A stretch of 64,000 nt of DNA from Lachnospiraceae bacterium (GCA_902363135.1 CABIZF010000006.1:1-64000); one strand, 5' to 3'. Shown: positions 43,695-53,268, counted from the stretch's first letter. Translations and numbers: made by a program. Notes: generated by a model not told the origin, from the sequence alone.

Positions 43695-45050
43695 TCACAG
43701 ATTGTTTACCAGTTCCTTGAACATCTTTCCCCGCACCTCGTAGTTCGGGAACATGCCCCAGCTCGCACACGCCGGCGAAAGCAGCACTGCATCTCCCTTT
43801 TTCGCGTGATCCGCACAGAACTGCACCGCCTCGGCAAGGCTGTCCGCAAATACGATATCCGTAAAGCCAAGTGCCTTTGCCTCTGCTGCGATCTTCTCTC
43901 TCGTCTGTCCGATCAGCACCAGATATTTTACCTTCCCGTCAAACGCCTGGATCCATTCGGAATAAGAAGATCCCTTGTCATACCCGCCGCCAATCAGCAA
44001 GGTCGGACGATCCATCGCCTGAATGCCCTTGATTGCGGCATCCGGATTCGTTCCCTTTGAATCATTGTAATAAACGACACCATTTTTCTCAGTGACAAAT
44101 TCGATCCGGTGCTCCACTGCCTTAAACGCACATACCACCTTGCGGATCACCTCAAGCGGTACCCCGTAAGCGAGCGCCATTGCCGCTGCCGCCATCACAT
44201 TTTCATGATTGTGGCGTCCCGGCAGGTTCAGCTCTGCCGTCCGGCAGAGCTTCTGCACCCCGTTCTCATCGCGATAGCAGATCTCTCCGTCGTCCAGATA
44301 CATTCCCTTTTCCAGTTTATGCAGACTGCTGAAATAAATGACCTTTGTATGTAATGTCTTTCCGAATTCCCGCAGAATCTCATCCTCATAGTTCAGCACA
44401 CATGTATCGGACTCTGTCTGATTTTTTGTAATCAGCTCTTTGACCCGTATGTACTCCTCCATCGTGTGATGACGATTCAGATGATCCGGCGTGATGTTCA
44501 GAATTGCGCTGACCTTCGGTGCAAATTTTTCGATCGTCTCGAGCTGAAAGCTGCTGATCTCCGCCACCGTCACAGCATCGTCTGTCATCTTCGGAGCCGC
44601 CTCGGTATACGGATTGCCGATATTACCGACGATATAGACCTCCGGATGGTATGCCTGCATAATCGCTCCGAGCAGGCTCGTCGTCGTCGTCTTTCCATTT
44701 GTACCGGTCACGGCAAGGACATCGCCCTTTCCACATTCATACGCGAGCTCCACTTCCCCCCAGATGTGAATGCCTTTCTCCTTCATTGCAAGCACGACGG
44801 GCAGATCGCACGGCACACCCGGACTCATGACCACCAGATCCAGCTGTTCCATTTCTGCTTCCGGAAGCTCACCAAGTACAATACGGACCTTACTTCCTGC
44901 CGGAAACTCCGCCAGAAGTGCGTCCTTATCCTTTTCTGTATTTCCATCATAGAGAATTACTTCTGCACCCTTTGCGAGCAGCAGATGTGCCGCTCCGATT
45001 CCACTGATGCCGGTTCCGAATACGAGCACGCATTTCTTTGTCAGTTCCAT
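43695..45050 (-). CDS. murD: UDP-N-acetylmuramoylalanine--D-glutamate ligase
   Basis: Mur ligase adding D-Glu to UDP-MurNAc-Ala, 451 residues. The ATP loop is GTNGKTTTTSLLG (near residue 116), followed by the ligase motifs NITPDHLNRH and NDSKGTNPDA. The order mraY-murD-ftsW is conserved in bacteria. GAGGAAG lies before ATG 45050. Confidence 0.96.
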   Translation of the reverse strand: MELTKKCVLVFGTGISGIGAAHLLLAKGAEVILYDGNTEKDKDALLAEFPAGSKVRIVLGELPEAEMEQLDLVVMSPGVPCDLPVVLAMKEKGIHIWGEVELAYECGKGDVLAVTGTNGKTTTTSLLGAIMQAYHPEVYIVGNIGNPYTEAAPKMTDDAVTVAEISSFQLETIEKFAPKVSAILNITPDHLNRHHTMEEYIRVKELITKNQTESDTCVLNYEDEILREFGKTLHTKVIYFSSLHKLEKGMYLDDGEICYRDENGVQKLCRTAELNLPGRHNHENVMAAAAMALAYGVPLEVIRKVVCAFKAVEHRIEFVTEKNGVVYYNDSKGTNPDAAIKGIQAMDRPTLLIGGGYDKGSSYSEWIQAFDGKVKYLVLIGQTREKIAAEAKALGFTDIVFADSLAEAVQFCADHAKKGDAVLLSPACASWGMFPNYEVRGKMFKELVNNL

Positions 45051-45084
45051 TTTTCTTCCTCTTTTCTGTTCTTACATTTCGCAG

Positions 45085-46056
45085 CTAATTCAGCCCTACC
45101 AGACCAATTACACACAAAAGCGCAGTGATTACAGTAAACACCGTTACGACTCGCGTCTCGGACCAGCCGCAGAGCTCAAAGTGATGATGGATCGGCGCCA
45201 TCTTAAAGAAACGCTTTCCACCGGTCTTCTTAAAATACGTAACCTGAATCATGACAGAGAAAATCTCCACCCAGTAAATCAGTCCGATAATCAGGATAAA
45301 CATCGGAAGCCGCATCGCGTAGGCTGCGCCAGCGACAAATCCGCCAAGTGCCAGCGATCCGGTATCACCCATGAACACCTTCGCCGGATAAACATTAAAC
45401 AGTAAAAAGCCGATCAGTGCACCCGTTACCGCCGCTGTCAGCGGCTCAATTCCTGCACCCAAAGTCACCGATGCCGCTGTAAAGAACACAGCTGCCATCG
45501 TCGTCACGCCGGTCGCAAGCCCGTCCAGCCCGTCGGTAAAATTGACACCATTGACCGTTCCGATGATCGCAGGGAACGCAATGACCGCCGATGCAATCCG
45601 CACCCAGTCTCCGCTCAGGACCTTCCCTCCGGAAAACGGAATCAGAATCTCCAGGCTCGACGGATCCTGAATCCACAGGTACACGACAAACACCGCCGTC
45701 ACAATGATCTGCCCGAGCATCTTCTGCTTCGGATACAGGCCGTCTGAGCGGCGCAGCACGACCTTCAGATAATCATCGAGAAAACCGATGATACCAAAGC
45801 CAAGGATCAGAAACAGCACCGGAATCATCTTAGGGAAACGTCCGATGAAAAACAGAGACGTCACCACAACGCTGATCAGGATGATCAGTCCGCCCATCGT
45901 TGGCGTCCCGGCCTTTTTCAGGTGAGACTGCACCCCTTCCTTCCGCTCTGTCTGACCAACCTTCAGCCGCTGTAAAAACGGAATGATAAACGGGCTGAGC
46001 GCCACGCTGATGGCAAATGCCAGAAACAGCGGATACAGAATATTCTTATCAATCAT
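45085..46056 (-). CDS. mraY: Phospho-N-acetylmuramoyl-pentapeptide transferase
   Basis: Polytopic membrane enzyme that makes lipid I, 323 residues with about ten helices. Catalytic motifs are GFLDDYLKV, NFTDGLDGLA and the MAPIHHHFEL loop near the C-terminus. GAGGTG precedes ATG 46056. It is in the standard position between the PBP genes and murD; murE and murF, which often flank it, are absent. Confidence 0.97.
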   Translation of the reverse strand: MIDKNILYPLFLAFAISVALSPFIIPFLQRLKVGQTERKEGVQSHLKKAGTPTMGGLIILISVVVTSLFFIGRFPKMIPVLFLILGFGIIGFLDDYLKVVLRRSDGLYPKQKMLGQIIVTAVFVVYLWIQDPSSLEILIPFSGGKVLSGDWVRIASAVIAFPAIIGTVNGVNFTDGLDGLATGVTTMAAVFFTAASVTLGAGIEPLTAAVTGALIGFLLFNVYPAKVFMGDTGSLALGGFVAGAAYAMRLPMFILIIGLIYWVEIFSVMIQVTYFKKTGGKRFFKMAPIHHHFELCGWSETRVVTVFTVITALLCVIGLVGLN

Positions 46057-46180
46057 TTCTCACACCTCTTTTTCTCCTGCGCCGATTCTCCGGCGCATAT
46101 AGTTCTTCTGATATTTTTCAGATATCTCTCCTCATTCTATACCGTTTTTCCCTTCTTGTACAGATTTTTTTCCGGACAGC

Positions 46181-47887
46181 CTATTTTTCCGTCTCTGTAC
46201 CGATAATTGTTTTTTCGATTCCGAGATAGGGCAGAATGTTTTCAAAGATTCCCTTCACGACCGGAGCCGCGATAAGTCCGCCGTAGTACAGCCCCTGCGG
46301 ATTATTGATGACACACAGCGCGATGACCTGCGGATCGTCCGCCGGTGCGAATCCGATAAAGGATGAGATGTATTTATTGGCACTTCGCGGCAATGTTTCA
46401 GACGTCGCGGTCTTGCCGCCGATCCGGTACCCCTTAATGTACGCGTTTTTTCCGGAGCCGCCATCCACGACCTGTTCAAGCGCGTGCCTTAAGGTCGCTG
46501 ACGTCTGCTCTGAGACAATCCTCTCCCCATTCGGACAGGAAAAAATCTGTGTGAGCGCACCGGAGGCATCGCGCGCCTGCAGCCCAAAGTGCGGCGTCAC
46601 CCGCGTCCCACCGTTGATCAGTGAGCTGACTGTCGCAATCAGCTGCACAGGCGTGATCTGAAACGACTGCCCGAACGAGATCGTCGCCAGCTCCACCTGC
46701 CCGACATTTTCTTTTTTGTGCATGATGGTCGCCGCTTCTCCCGGAAGGTCGATACCGGTCTTTTTTGAGAGCCCAAACTGATGAAAATAAGAAAAATAAC
46801 GATCCACACCGAGCCGCAGCCCCACGTCAATAAAAACCGGATTGCAGGAATTCCGGGTCGCCTGCAAAAAGGTTTCCGCTCCGTGACCGCCGACCTTATG
46901 GCAGCGGATTCGCCGGTCCTCCACGATGCGGTATCCCGGACAGGAAAACGTATCATCTAGCGTAACAACGCCTTCCTCCAGCCCCGCCGATGCTGTGATA
47001 ATTTTAAACGTCGATCCTGGTTCATAGGTGTCGTTGATGCAGCCATTGCGCCACATCTGATTTAAGGCATCCTGCATTTCGGTAATGCCGGTATATTCCG
47101 GCAACAATGTAAACGGCTCGTTCAGGTCGAACTCCGGCATATTTGTCATCGCATATATTTCTCCGTTTTTCGGGTTCATAATGAGAATCGAAACGCTGTC
47201 AGCCTGCTTTTTCTCCATGACCTGCCGTGCCGCCTGCTCTGCATACTGCTGAATATTATAATCCAGACTGATGACAAGATCCTTCCCCGCAACCGGGTCT
47301 CTCCGGCTCTCTCCCACTCCTGTAAGCTCGATGCCGCGTGCATCTGTCAGTGCAAGAATCTCACCTGGGATCCCCTCCAGAATCGATTCGTATTCTACCT
47401 CCAGCCCTATGATCCCCTGATTGTCCCCTCCGGTAAAGCCAAGTACCTTCGAGGCCATACTTCCATACGGATAATACCGCCGGTAGTCCTCGTCTACCTT
47501 CACACCTGCAAGCCCATAGCTGCGGATCCGATCTCCCACCTCCTTTTCCACATTCTTCTGAATCCATTCCATCGAGCTGACCTTCCCGACTTTTTTCTGC
47601 ACAGTCTCCTTATCCAGCCCCAGTTCCTTTGTCAGTACCTCGACGACCCGTTCAGGATCCGTGATCTGGCTGTGGATAACGGAGATCGTACAGACCGTAT
47701 GGTTGTCTGCCAGCACCTCACCATTTCTGTCCAATATCCGCCCGCGCGCTGCCTTGATCGGACGTTCCCGCTCGTGCAGATCTTCTGCGAGCTTCGCATA
47801 GTATCCGGAATCCGCCAGCATCAGCTTTCCAAGCCGTACACCTAAAAGCGCCAGCATCAGCAGCGATGCGGAAAAAACCAATACCAT
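46181..47887 (-). CDS. Class B penicillin-binding protein (SpoVD/FtsI type) with KTA instead of KTG
   Basis: Transpeptidase of about 568 residues with an N-terminal membrane helix, dimerisation domain (GRILDRNGEVLA) and transpeptidase domain. Active-site motifs are STFK in YEPGSTFKII, SCN in RNSCNPVF, and KTA in IGGKTATSETL, where the third motif normally reads KTG. The ATG at 47887 leaves no basic residues before the helix and has no clear ribosome site; an in-frame CTG ten codons upstream (KTRSFHRRK follows) has GGGGG about seven bases before it and would restore the usual cytoplasmic start. It is separated from the upstream BMC gene by a terminator. Confidence 0.9.
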   Translation of the reverse strand: MVLVFSASLLMLALLGVRLGKLMLADSGYYAKLAEDLHERERPIKAARGRILDRNGEVLADNHTVCTISVIHSQITDPERVVEVLTKELGLDKETVQKKVGKVSSMEWIQKNVEKEVGDRIRSYGLAGVKVDEDYRRYYPYGSMASKVLGFTGGDNQGIIGLEVEYESILEGIPGEILALTDARGIELTGVGESRRDPVAGKDLVISLDYNIQQYAEQAARQVMEKKQADSVSILIMNPKNGEIYAMTNMPEFDLNEPFTLLPEYTGITEMQDALNQMWRNGCINDTYEPGSTFKIITASAGLEEGVVTLDDTFSCPGYRIVEDRRIRCHKVGGHGAETFLQATRNSCNPVFIDVGLRLGVDRYFSYFHQFGLSKKTGIDLPGEAATIMHKKENVGQVELATISFGQSFQITPVQLIATVSSLINGGTRVTPHFGLQARDASGALTQIFSCPNGERIVSEQTSATLRHALEQVVDGGSGKNAYIKGYRIGGKTATSETLPRSANKYISSFIGFAPADDPQVIALCVINNPQGLYYGGLIAAPVVKGIFENILPYLGIEKTIIGTETEK

Positions 47888-48063
47888 TTTTCTTCGGTGA
47901 AACGATCGCGTTTTCAGTCACCATCCCCCGCTTTCTTCCTTTTACAGGATCCTTCTTCGTTCAGGCCAAAGTACACATCATGCTTCAGACGCACCCTGAT
48001 ACGGTTCAGTATATGTAGTAAAAGGTGAGGGGATGCTTATCTGCGTTCAACTTCCATAACAGC

Positions 48064-48096
48064 AAAAAGAGCAATATCTGATAAATATCGCTCTTT
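48064..48096 (-). terminator. Terminator after the BMC shell gene
   Basis: AAAGAGC (48066-48072) pairs with GCTCTTT (48090-48096) and ATAT with ATAT inside; five T residues follow on the minus strand. It separates the upstream mraZ-to-BMC unit from the second PBP gene. The rest of the 281-base gap is AT-rich with no gene seen. Confidence 0.85.
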
Positions 48097-48168
48097 CATC
48101 CCAATTTTTATTTTTCAGTTATCATACTTTCTTACAAGTGTTATAAGCAAATTTACAACGCCTTATTT

Positions 48169-48885
48169 TTACAGATATGGCATCCCAAGGCACTTCGGAA
48201 CCTCCCCCATGGAGGCAAGCAGCTCCAGCCCCATCTGACGCGCCGCAATTACGGACGACCGCACAGCGCTTGCATCACCGGAGAATCCGAGAATGACCTC
48301 ATTCGTGTGACTCGTCCCGAGGCTCGGCGTCATATAGCAGGCAATCTTAACTGCAGATGTCTTCATCGCTGTATCCGCCATCACGAGCCCGATCGCTGCC
48401 GGTGCCCCGGTCAAAAAGCCGAACGCCTCACCAGGTGCTGCATGGAAGGCTTTCTGTAAGGCACCTCCCGCACTGGCAGAGTATGCGAACTCCAGATGTC
48501 CCGCTGCACTTGCATACACCTCGCCCGCATATTTTTCCGTCAGTTCCAGAGCGATCTCAATCGCATGACGTACATCTGCGACGTCTCTTCCACCGATCAC
48601 AATGTAATTGCCGTGTCCGGCTCCGCCCTTCGTATCACGCGGAAACTCGATCGAGAGCACCTCCACATTTGTCGCTTTGACCGCATCATCCATCGCCGTC
48701 ACCTGGCCGGCTGCACCGGTACGGGAGCTGAATACTCCTATCGCGCGATATTCTGTACCGACATTCATTTTTTCTAATAATGTATCATCAATACCGGAGA
48801 TCACAAGACCGATCGTATCCAATATCGTCGTGCCGACAAATTCTGTCCGCGTGCAGGTTGTGCTAATGCTATTCAAGTCTATCAT
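48169..48885 (-). CDS. Bacterial microcompartment shell protein, PduB/tandem-BMC type
   Basis: 238 residues with two BMC domains in tandem. The pattern TEFVGTTILDTIGLVI, MDDAVKATNVEVLSIEFPRD, TKGGAGHGNYIVIGG and GAPAAIGLVMADTAMKTS closely matches PduB, the trimeric shell protein of propanediol-utilisation organelles. AAAGGAG precedes ATG 48885, 40 bases after a PBP gene, and a terminator follows. No other microcompartment or signature enzyme gene is in the window, so this is an orphan inside the cell-division cluster. Whether it still builds a shell or has another role is unknown. Confidence 0.93.
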   Translation of the reverse strand: MIDLNSISTTCTRTEFVGTTILDTIGLVISGIDDTLLEKMNVGTEYRAIGVFSSRTGAAGQVTAMDDAVKATNVEVLSIEFPRDTKGGAGHGNYIVIGGRDVADVRHAIEIALELTEKYAGEVYASAAGHLEFAYSASAGGALQKAFHAAPGEAFGFLTGAPAAIGLVMADTAMKTSAVKIACYMTPSLGTSHTNEVILGFSGDASAVRSSVIAARQMGLELLASMGEVPKCLGMPYL

Positions 48886-48925
48886 AAAATTGTCTCCTTT
48901 CGCAGTTCACCTGCGCGGCTCATCA

Positions 48926-51226
48926 TCATTGCGCTGTATTACCACCCTGCGACGCATCCTCTCCCAGCGCTGTACCATCCCACACCGCTCCATTATCGGC
49001 ACCCGCCGCGCTCTGATCCGGCGGCGTCGCGATGTTCGGATTGTCGACCTTCGGATCCGGATCATCGGATGTAGTATCGGTGATCGTAAACACATCATTT
49101 CCATAAGCGTCAATGACGTGATTCTGCTCATTGATCGTAACACCGGCAAGCACATTTCCATCACCGTCAACGACCTGTCCATCCTGTACGCGCGCATCTG
49201 TATGATATGTGCCGTAGGAATCAATTGCATCAAAGGTCACTACACTGTCCGTCGTCGTCACCTCTTCACGTTCAAGCCCAAGATATGCCAGCAGCTCATC
49301 CGTGATCTCCTCCGTCTGGTAAATACCCATGTACGGAAGCATCTCCATCGCAATCTTGCGGAAGATCTCCTGCGCGTACGTACTGTGTGCCTGATCTGCT
49401 ACGTTTGGCTCATCCACAACTACGTAAAGCACGACCTGCGGATCATTGATCGGCACTGCTCCGATGAAGGATACCAGATACTTTCCGGCTGCACGGGTTC
49501 CGGTCGTATAATCGATCTTCTCTGCCGTACCGGTCTTTCCGCCGACACGGTAGCCCGGCACCTGTGCCTTTCTTCCGGTACCTTCCGATACCGTCGTCTC
49601 CAGATACTGCCGAAGCAGAGACGACACATGATTCGAGATCGGCTGCTTTAAGAGCATACCATCGGAACTCTTGATGATCTTTCCGTTCTCATCAAGCACC
49701 TTCTCCACAACATGCGGCTGATAATAATAGCCGCCGTTCACAACCGCGCAAAACGATGCAATCTGCTGGATCATCGTACAGGTAAAACCCTGTCCGAATG
49801 TACAGGTCGCCAACTCTACCTCATTCATGCCTTTCTGGTCATACACAATACCGGCAATCTCCTCCGGAAGATCAATGCCGGTCTTACTGCCGAAATTAAA
49901 GAGTGACTGATACTTGATGAAATCCGAGATTCCCATCTTTGCACCGATCGCCATCAGTGCGTCATTACAGGAATTCTTCAGGACATCCTCCAGAGTCTCC
50001 ATCCCATGTGCGCCCGGATAGACATCACAGCGGATAAATGTATCTGTGACCTGCTCACCGCCGTCACAATAAAACGAATCGTCCTCACTGACCGCACCGC
50101 TTTCAAGCGCTGACGCGATCGTGATCGGCTTAAATGTGGAGCCCGGCTCAATACCGTCTGTGATACAGTAATTGTCCCAGAGCATGTCCTTCATCGCCTT
50201 GGACTTCTCCTCGTCAGTCATGGACTTAATCTGTGATTCCGTATACCAGGCGGAGAGATCCTGTGGATTGTTCAGATCGTAGCTGTGGTTCGTCGCCATC
50301 GCCAGCACCGATCCGTCATTCGGATCCATCGCAATGACACCGATATCCTTCGCACCGTGCTTCGCCGTGCCATTATCCTCATCGGTTCCGTATTCTTCAT
50401 CAAACTCCTGAATATACTTTTCGACAATCTCCTGAATATTCACATCCAGAGTCGTCTGCAGGGTATAGCCATTTTCCGGGGCAATTGTTTTCTTCTGATA
50501 CTCCTGATCCTCATTCAGGTAGCCAAATACCCTCCCGGACGTACCGCTTAAAAGGCTGTCATAGTACAGCTCCAGCCCTGTAATACCGTCTCCGACTCTG
50601 TTGGAAAAGCCGACCACATTGCTCGCCACCGCATTCAGAGGATATTTACGGATGAACTGCTCCTCGAACCAGACACCCGTCACAAGACCGCGCTTCCGCA
50701 GCTCCTCTTTGGACAGGCTCTCCTTTGTATCCTCATCGGGGGAAATGTAATCCTCATAGGCATCCTTCTCATCCTGCGGAATCTCGGTCTTTAATACCTG
50801 GTACTGACTGTTCTTCGTTTTTTCATTCTCAATCAGATCCCGGATCGCCGCTGAATCCAGATCAAACTGCTCCGAGAGCACCTCAATCGTCGCATTGACT
50901 GCGTCGTCCTTCTTTGTGACTTCCGTCGTGTTATTGATCTCCTTACAGTCAATGACCAGCCGGTACACCTTCTCGCTGTAGGCCAGCAGCTGACCGTTCC
51001 GGTCCTGAATCTCACCTCTTCGGCTGTAAAGTGTACGGCTGTCATAATTCTCCTGCGACAGCACCTGCTTTTCATACTCTTTGCCATCTTTCAAATTGAT
51101 ATAAACGATGCGCACTAGCAAAAAAACAAGCAACACTAAAATGAATGCAAATATAGCCAGAAGCTTTATTTGCATTTTTTTTGTGAATTTCCTCTTCAGT
51201 TTTCGTTTCTTACCTGATGCTTCCAA
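48926..51226 (-). CDS. Class B penicillin-binding protein (FtsI/PBP2-like) with C-terminal extension
   Basis: 766-residue transpeptidase with a basic N-terminus, one membrane helix (about 19-42), a dimerisation domain and a complete catalytic domain: STFK in IEPGSTFKPI, SCN in KNSCNDAL and KTG in VGGKTGTAEK. A TTG start at 51226 has AAGGTG upstream. After the catalytic domain, a module at about 665-710 (GQVVDGDGN...HVIDAYGN) and a low-complexity acidic tail follow; the module resembles the end of DivIB. It lies 13 bases after ftsL and is the likely divisome FtsI. Confidence 0.92.
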   Translation of the reverse strand: MEASGKKRKLKRKFTKKMQIKLLAIFAFILVLLVFLLVRIVYINLKDGKEYEKQVLSQENYDSRTLYSRRGEIQDRNGQLLAYSEKVYRLVIDCKEINNTTEVTKKDDAVNATIEVLSEQFDLDSAAIRDLIENEKTKNSQYQVLKTEIPQDEKDAYEDYISPDEDTKESLSKEELRKRGLVTGVWFEEQFIRKYPLNAVASNVVGFSNRVGDGITGLELYYDSLLSGTSGRVFGYLNEDQEYQKKTIAPENGYTLQTTLDVNIQEIVEKYIQEFDEEYGTDEDNGTAKHGAKDIGVIAMDPNDGSVLAMATNHSYDLNNPQDLSAWYTESQIKSMTDEEKSKAMKDMLWDNYCITDGIEPGSTFKPITIASALESGAVSEDDSFYCDGGEQVTDTFIRCDVYPGAHGMETLEDVLKNSCNDALMAIGAKMGISDFIKYQSLFNFGSKTGIDLPEEIAGIVYDQKGMNEVELATCTFGQGFTCTMIQQIASFCAVVNGGYYYQPHVVEKVLDENGKIIKSSDGMLLKQPISNHVSSLLRQYLETTVSEGTGRKAQVPGYRVGGKTGTAEKIDYTTGTRAAGKYLVSFIGAVPINDPQVVLYVVVDEPNVADQAHSTYAQEIFRKIAMEMLPYMGIYQTEEITDELLAYLGLEREEVTTTDSVVTFDAIDSYGTYHTDARVQDGQVVDGDGNVLAGVTINEQNHVIDAYGNDVFTITDTTSDDPDPKVDNPNIATPPDQSAAGADNGAVWDGTALGEDASQGGNTAQ

Positions 51227-51239
51227 TGCTTCACCTTAC

Positions 51240-51743
51240 CTACTCTTCCGGTACGTCTGCATACTGTCTCACATAATCGCTGTCATCCAAACTGTAAGTC
51301 TGCACCTGATTCTTTGTCGCATAGCCCATGCCGAGCTCATTGACTGCCACATCCTTGACATGCTCCATATCTACGCCCGCCATAATGCGGTTGTAATCGG
51401 AATCATTCTGCAGGATCGCAGCATCCAGTGATGTCTCAAGCGCCGTGACCTGCTTCTGCAGGCGGGTACCCTGTGCCTTCAGCTGAAGGTAATTGACACA
51501 CATCCAGACTGTCGCAACTGCCGCTGCCGTGAGAAATACCACATAACGGACATTCATCTGCGACGCACGTTCCCGGTTGCTCCTTGTAGACGCACTGATG
51601 GACGGATTCTTCTTTTTCTGTATCTGCTGCCGTGGTGCAGCTTCCAGCCTGCGTACCGCTGTCCCTTCCACGTACGCATGCATATTCTCTTTTGCTTCTC
51701 TGCCACCGGATCTCCTCCGGCCGCTCTTTCTGGTATCCGCCAT
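51240..51743 (-). CDS. ftsL: Cell division protein FtsL-like
   Basis: About 167 residues: a long basic, disordered cytoplasmic part (1-60), one membrane helix (MNVRYVVFLTAAAVATVWMC), and a short extracellular coiled coil (LQLKAQGTRLQKQVTALETS). The order rsmH-ftsL-PBP is standard. ATG 51743 has GGAG eight bases upstream; the TTG at 51758 is an extension. Sequence similarity in this family is low, so position carries much of the assignment. Confidence 0.85.
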   Translation of the reverse strand: MADTRKSGRRRSGGREAKENMHAYVEGTAVRRLEAAPRQQIQKKKNPSISASTRSNRERASQMNVRYVVFLTAAAVATVWMCVNYLQLKAQGTRLQKQVTALETSLDAAILQNDSDYNRIMAGVDMEHVKDVAVNELGMGYATKNQVQTYSLDDSDYVRQYADVPEE

Positions 51744-51760
51744 TTTACGTTCTCCCAAAT

Positions 51761-52702
51761 CTACTGTATTTCACGCTCGAATACACGAAGCTTCGAGCTC
51801 TTTGATCTTGTATTTTCTTCTAATTCTTCCTCCGACGGTACGATCGGCTTTCTCGTGATGACTCGCCCCTTTGGCTTCTTGCCGCAGATACACACCGGAA
51901 ATTCTTTGGGACAGGTGCATGGATTTTCGCTCTCCCGGAACTTGTTCTTCACAATCCGGTCTTCCAGTGAATGGAACGTAATCACACAGATCCGTCCTTT
52001 ATCATTGAGCAGGTCAATCATATCGCCCAGCGAATGATCCAGCACATACAATTCCCTGTTTACCTCTATCCGTATTGCCTGGAAGGTCCTTTTGGCCGGG
52101 TGTCCTCCTGTCGCTCTCGCCTTCGCGGGTATCGCCGCTTTTATAACATGAATTAACTCCCCAGTCGTTTCCAGTTGTTTTTCTTTTCTGGCACTTACAA
52201 TGTGTTTGGCGATGTTCTTTGCAAAACGCTCTTCTCCGTAATCACGGATAATGTGATACAGCTCCATTTCGCTGTAGTCGTTCACAACCTCTTTCGCCGA
52301 CAGGGTCTGCCGCTGATCCATGCGCATGTCCAGCGGGGCATCCTCTCTGTAAGTAAACCCTCGTTCCGCCTCATCAAGCTGATAGGACGAGACCCCCAGA
52401 TCCAAAATGACTCCATCTACAGATGTAATACCAAGTTTGCCGAGCTCTTTTTTCATATCGCAGTAATTACTGCGCACGATAGTCACCCGGTCTTTGAACT
52501 CTTCCAAACGCTTCGTAGCCGCTGCAATCGCCGCCGCATCCTGATCAATCCCGATCAGTCTGCCACCGTCTGAGAGCCGCCGGCAGATCTCATACGAATG
52601 TCCGCCGCCGCCTAATGTACCGTCTACATAAATTCCATCCGGTCGGATGTGCAAAGCCTCAATGCTTTCCTCCAAAAGTACAGATTTGTGTCTGAATTCC
52701 AT
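51761..52702 (-). CDS. rsmH: 16S rRNA (cytosine1402-N4)-methyltransferase RsmH (MraW)
   Basis: Canonical RsmH, 313 residues. Motifs: [52 protein letters not shown] and [19 protein letters not shown] precedes ATG 52702. It stands between mraZ and ftsL as in most bacteria. A divergent paralogue is at 7079-8149. Confidence 0.97.
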   Translation of the reverse strand: MEFRHKSVLLEESIEALHIRPDGIYVDGTLGGGGHSYEICRRLSDGGRLIGIDQDAAAIAAATKRLEEFKDRVTIVRSNYCDMKKELGKLGITSVDGVILDLGVSSYQLDEAERGFTYREDAPLDMRMDQRQTLSAKEVVNDYSEMELYHIIRDYGEERFAKNIAKHIVSARKEKQLETTGELIHVIKAAIPAKARATGGHPAKRTFQAIRIEVNRELYVLDHSLGDMIDLLNDKGRICVITFHSLEDRIVKNKFRESENPCTCPKEFPVCICGKKPKGRVITRKPIVPSEEELEENTRSKSSKLRVFEREIQ

Positions 52703-52717
52703 ACAAGCCTCCCAAGG

Positions 52718-53149
52718 TTATATGCTTAAACCTAAATCCGTCATTTGTTCGGCGATATCATCCATATCATCATAAGCATTGTTCTCTGCCCATTTCTCCT
52801 TTGACCAGATTTCGATTCGATTAATATTTCCTGACAGGACAACGTCCTTGTCCAGCTGTGCAAACTCCCTCAATGGCTGTGGCAGAAGAATTCTCCCCTG
52901 CTTGTCCAGTTCGCACAAATTCGCTCCTGCCACAAAAAACCGAACGAATTTTCTGGCGTTTTTCTGAGTAAGCGGCAGATCACGCAGCTTTTCCTCAAAG
53001 AGCTCCCACTCGTTTTTGGGAAACACAAAGAGGCATCCATCCAATCCCTTTGTCACAATAAATTCATCGCCCAGCTGTTCTCTGAATTTGGACGGGATGA
53101 TCAGTCTGCCTTTGGTGTCAATCGTATGATTATACTCACCCATAAACAT
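52718..53149 (-). CDS. mraZ: Transcriptional regulator MraZ
   Basis: DNA-binding repressor of the dcw cluster with two SpoVT/AbrB-like repeats, about 143 residues. The starts MGEYNHTIDTKGRLIIPSKF and CELDKQGRILLPQPLRE are the two conserved DXXGR blocks. ATG 53149 is preferred; ATG 53152 is adjacent and also possible (GAGGTG upstream). Its operator is directly upstream and suggests autoregulation. It is the first gene of the cluster. Confidence 0.95.
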   Translation of the reverse strand: MFMGEYNHTIDTKGRLIIPSKFREQLGDEFIVTKGLDGCLFVFPKNEWELFEEKLRDLPLTQKNARKFVRFFVAGANLCELDKQGRILLPQPLREFAQLDKDVVLSGNINRIEIWSKEKWAENNAYDDMDDIAEQMTDLGLSI

Positions 53150-53214
53150 CATGATACACCTCTTTTGCTGCCATGGTGTCCCCGTGCTGCAGCCCGGTTC
53201 CAGGAAAAAGCCCT

Positions 53215-53259
53215 CCACTTTTCCCCCACCTGATACCACAGCTCACCACTTTCTACCAC
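53215..53259 (-). promoter_or_regulatory. MraZ operator: GTGG boxes at 10-bp spacing
   Basis: On the minus strand GTGG occurs at 53259-53256, 53249-53246, 53239-53236 and 53229-53226, exactly 10 bp apart, and once more at 53218-53215 after 11 bp. MraZ is known to bind short direct repeats with a helical period in front of mraZ. The boxes lie between the promoter and the start codon. Confidence 0.85.
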
Positions 53260-53268
53260 CTGTTTCTT

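Noticed and set aside
48886..48925. Separate promoter for the BMC shell gene
   Set aside because: The gap of 40 bases after the PBP gene contains only the ribosome site and no -35/-10 pair.
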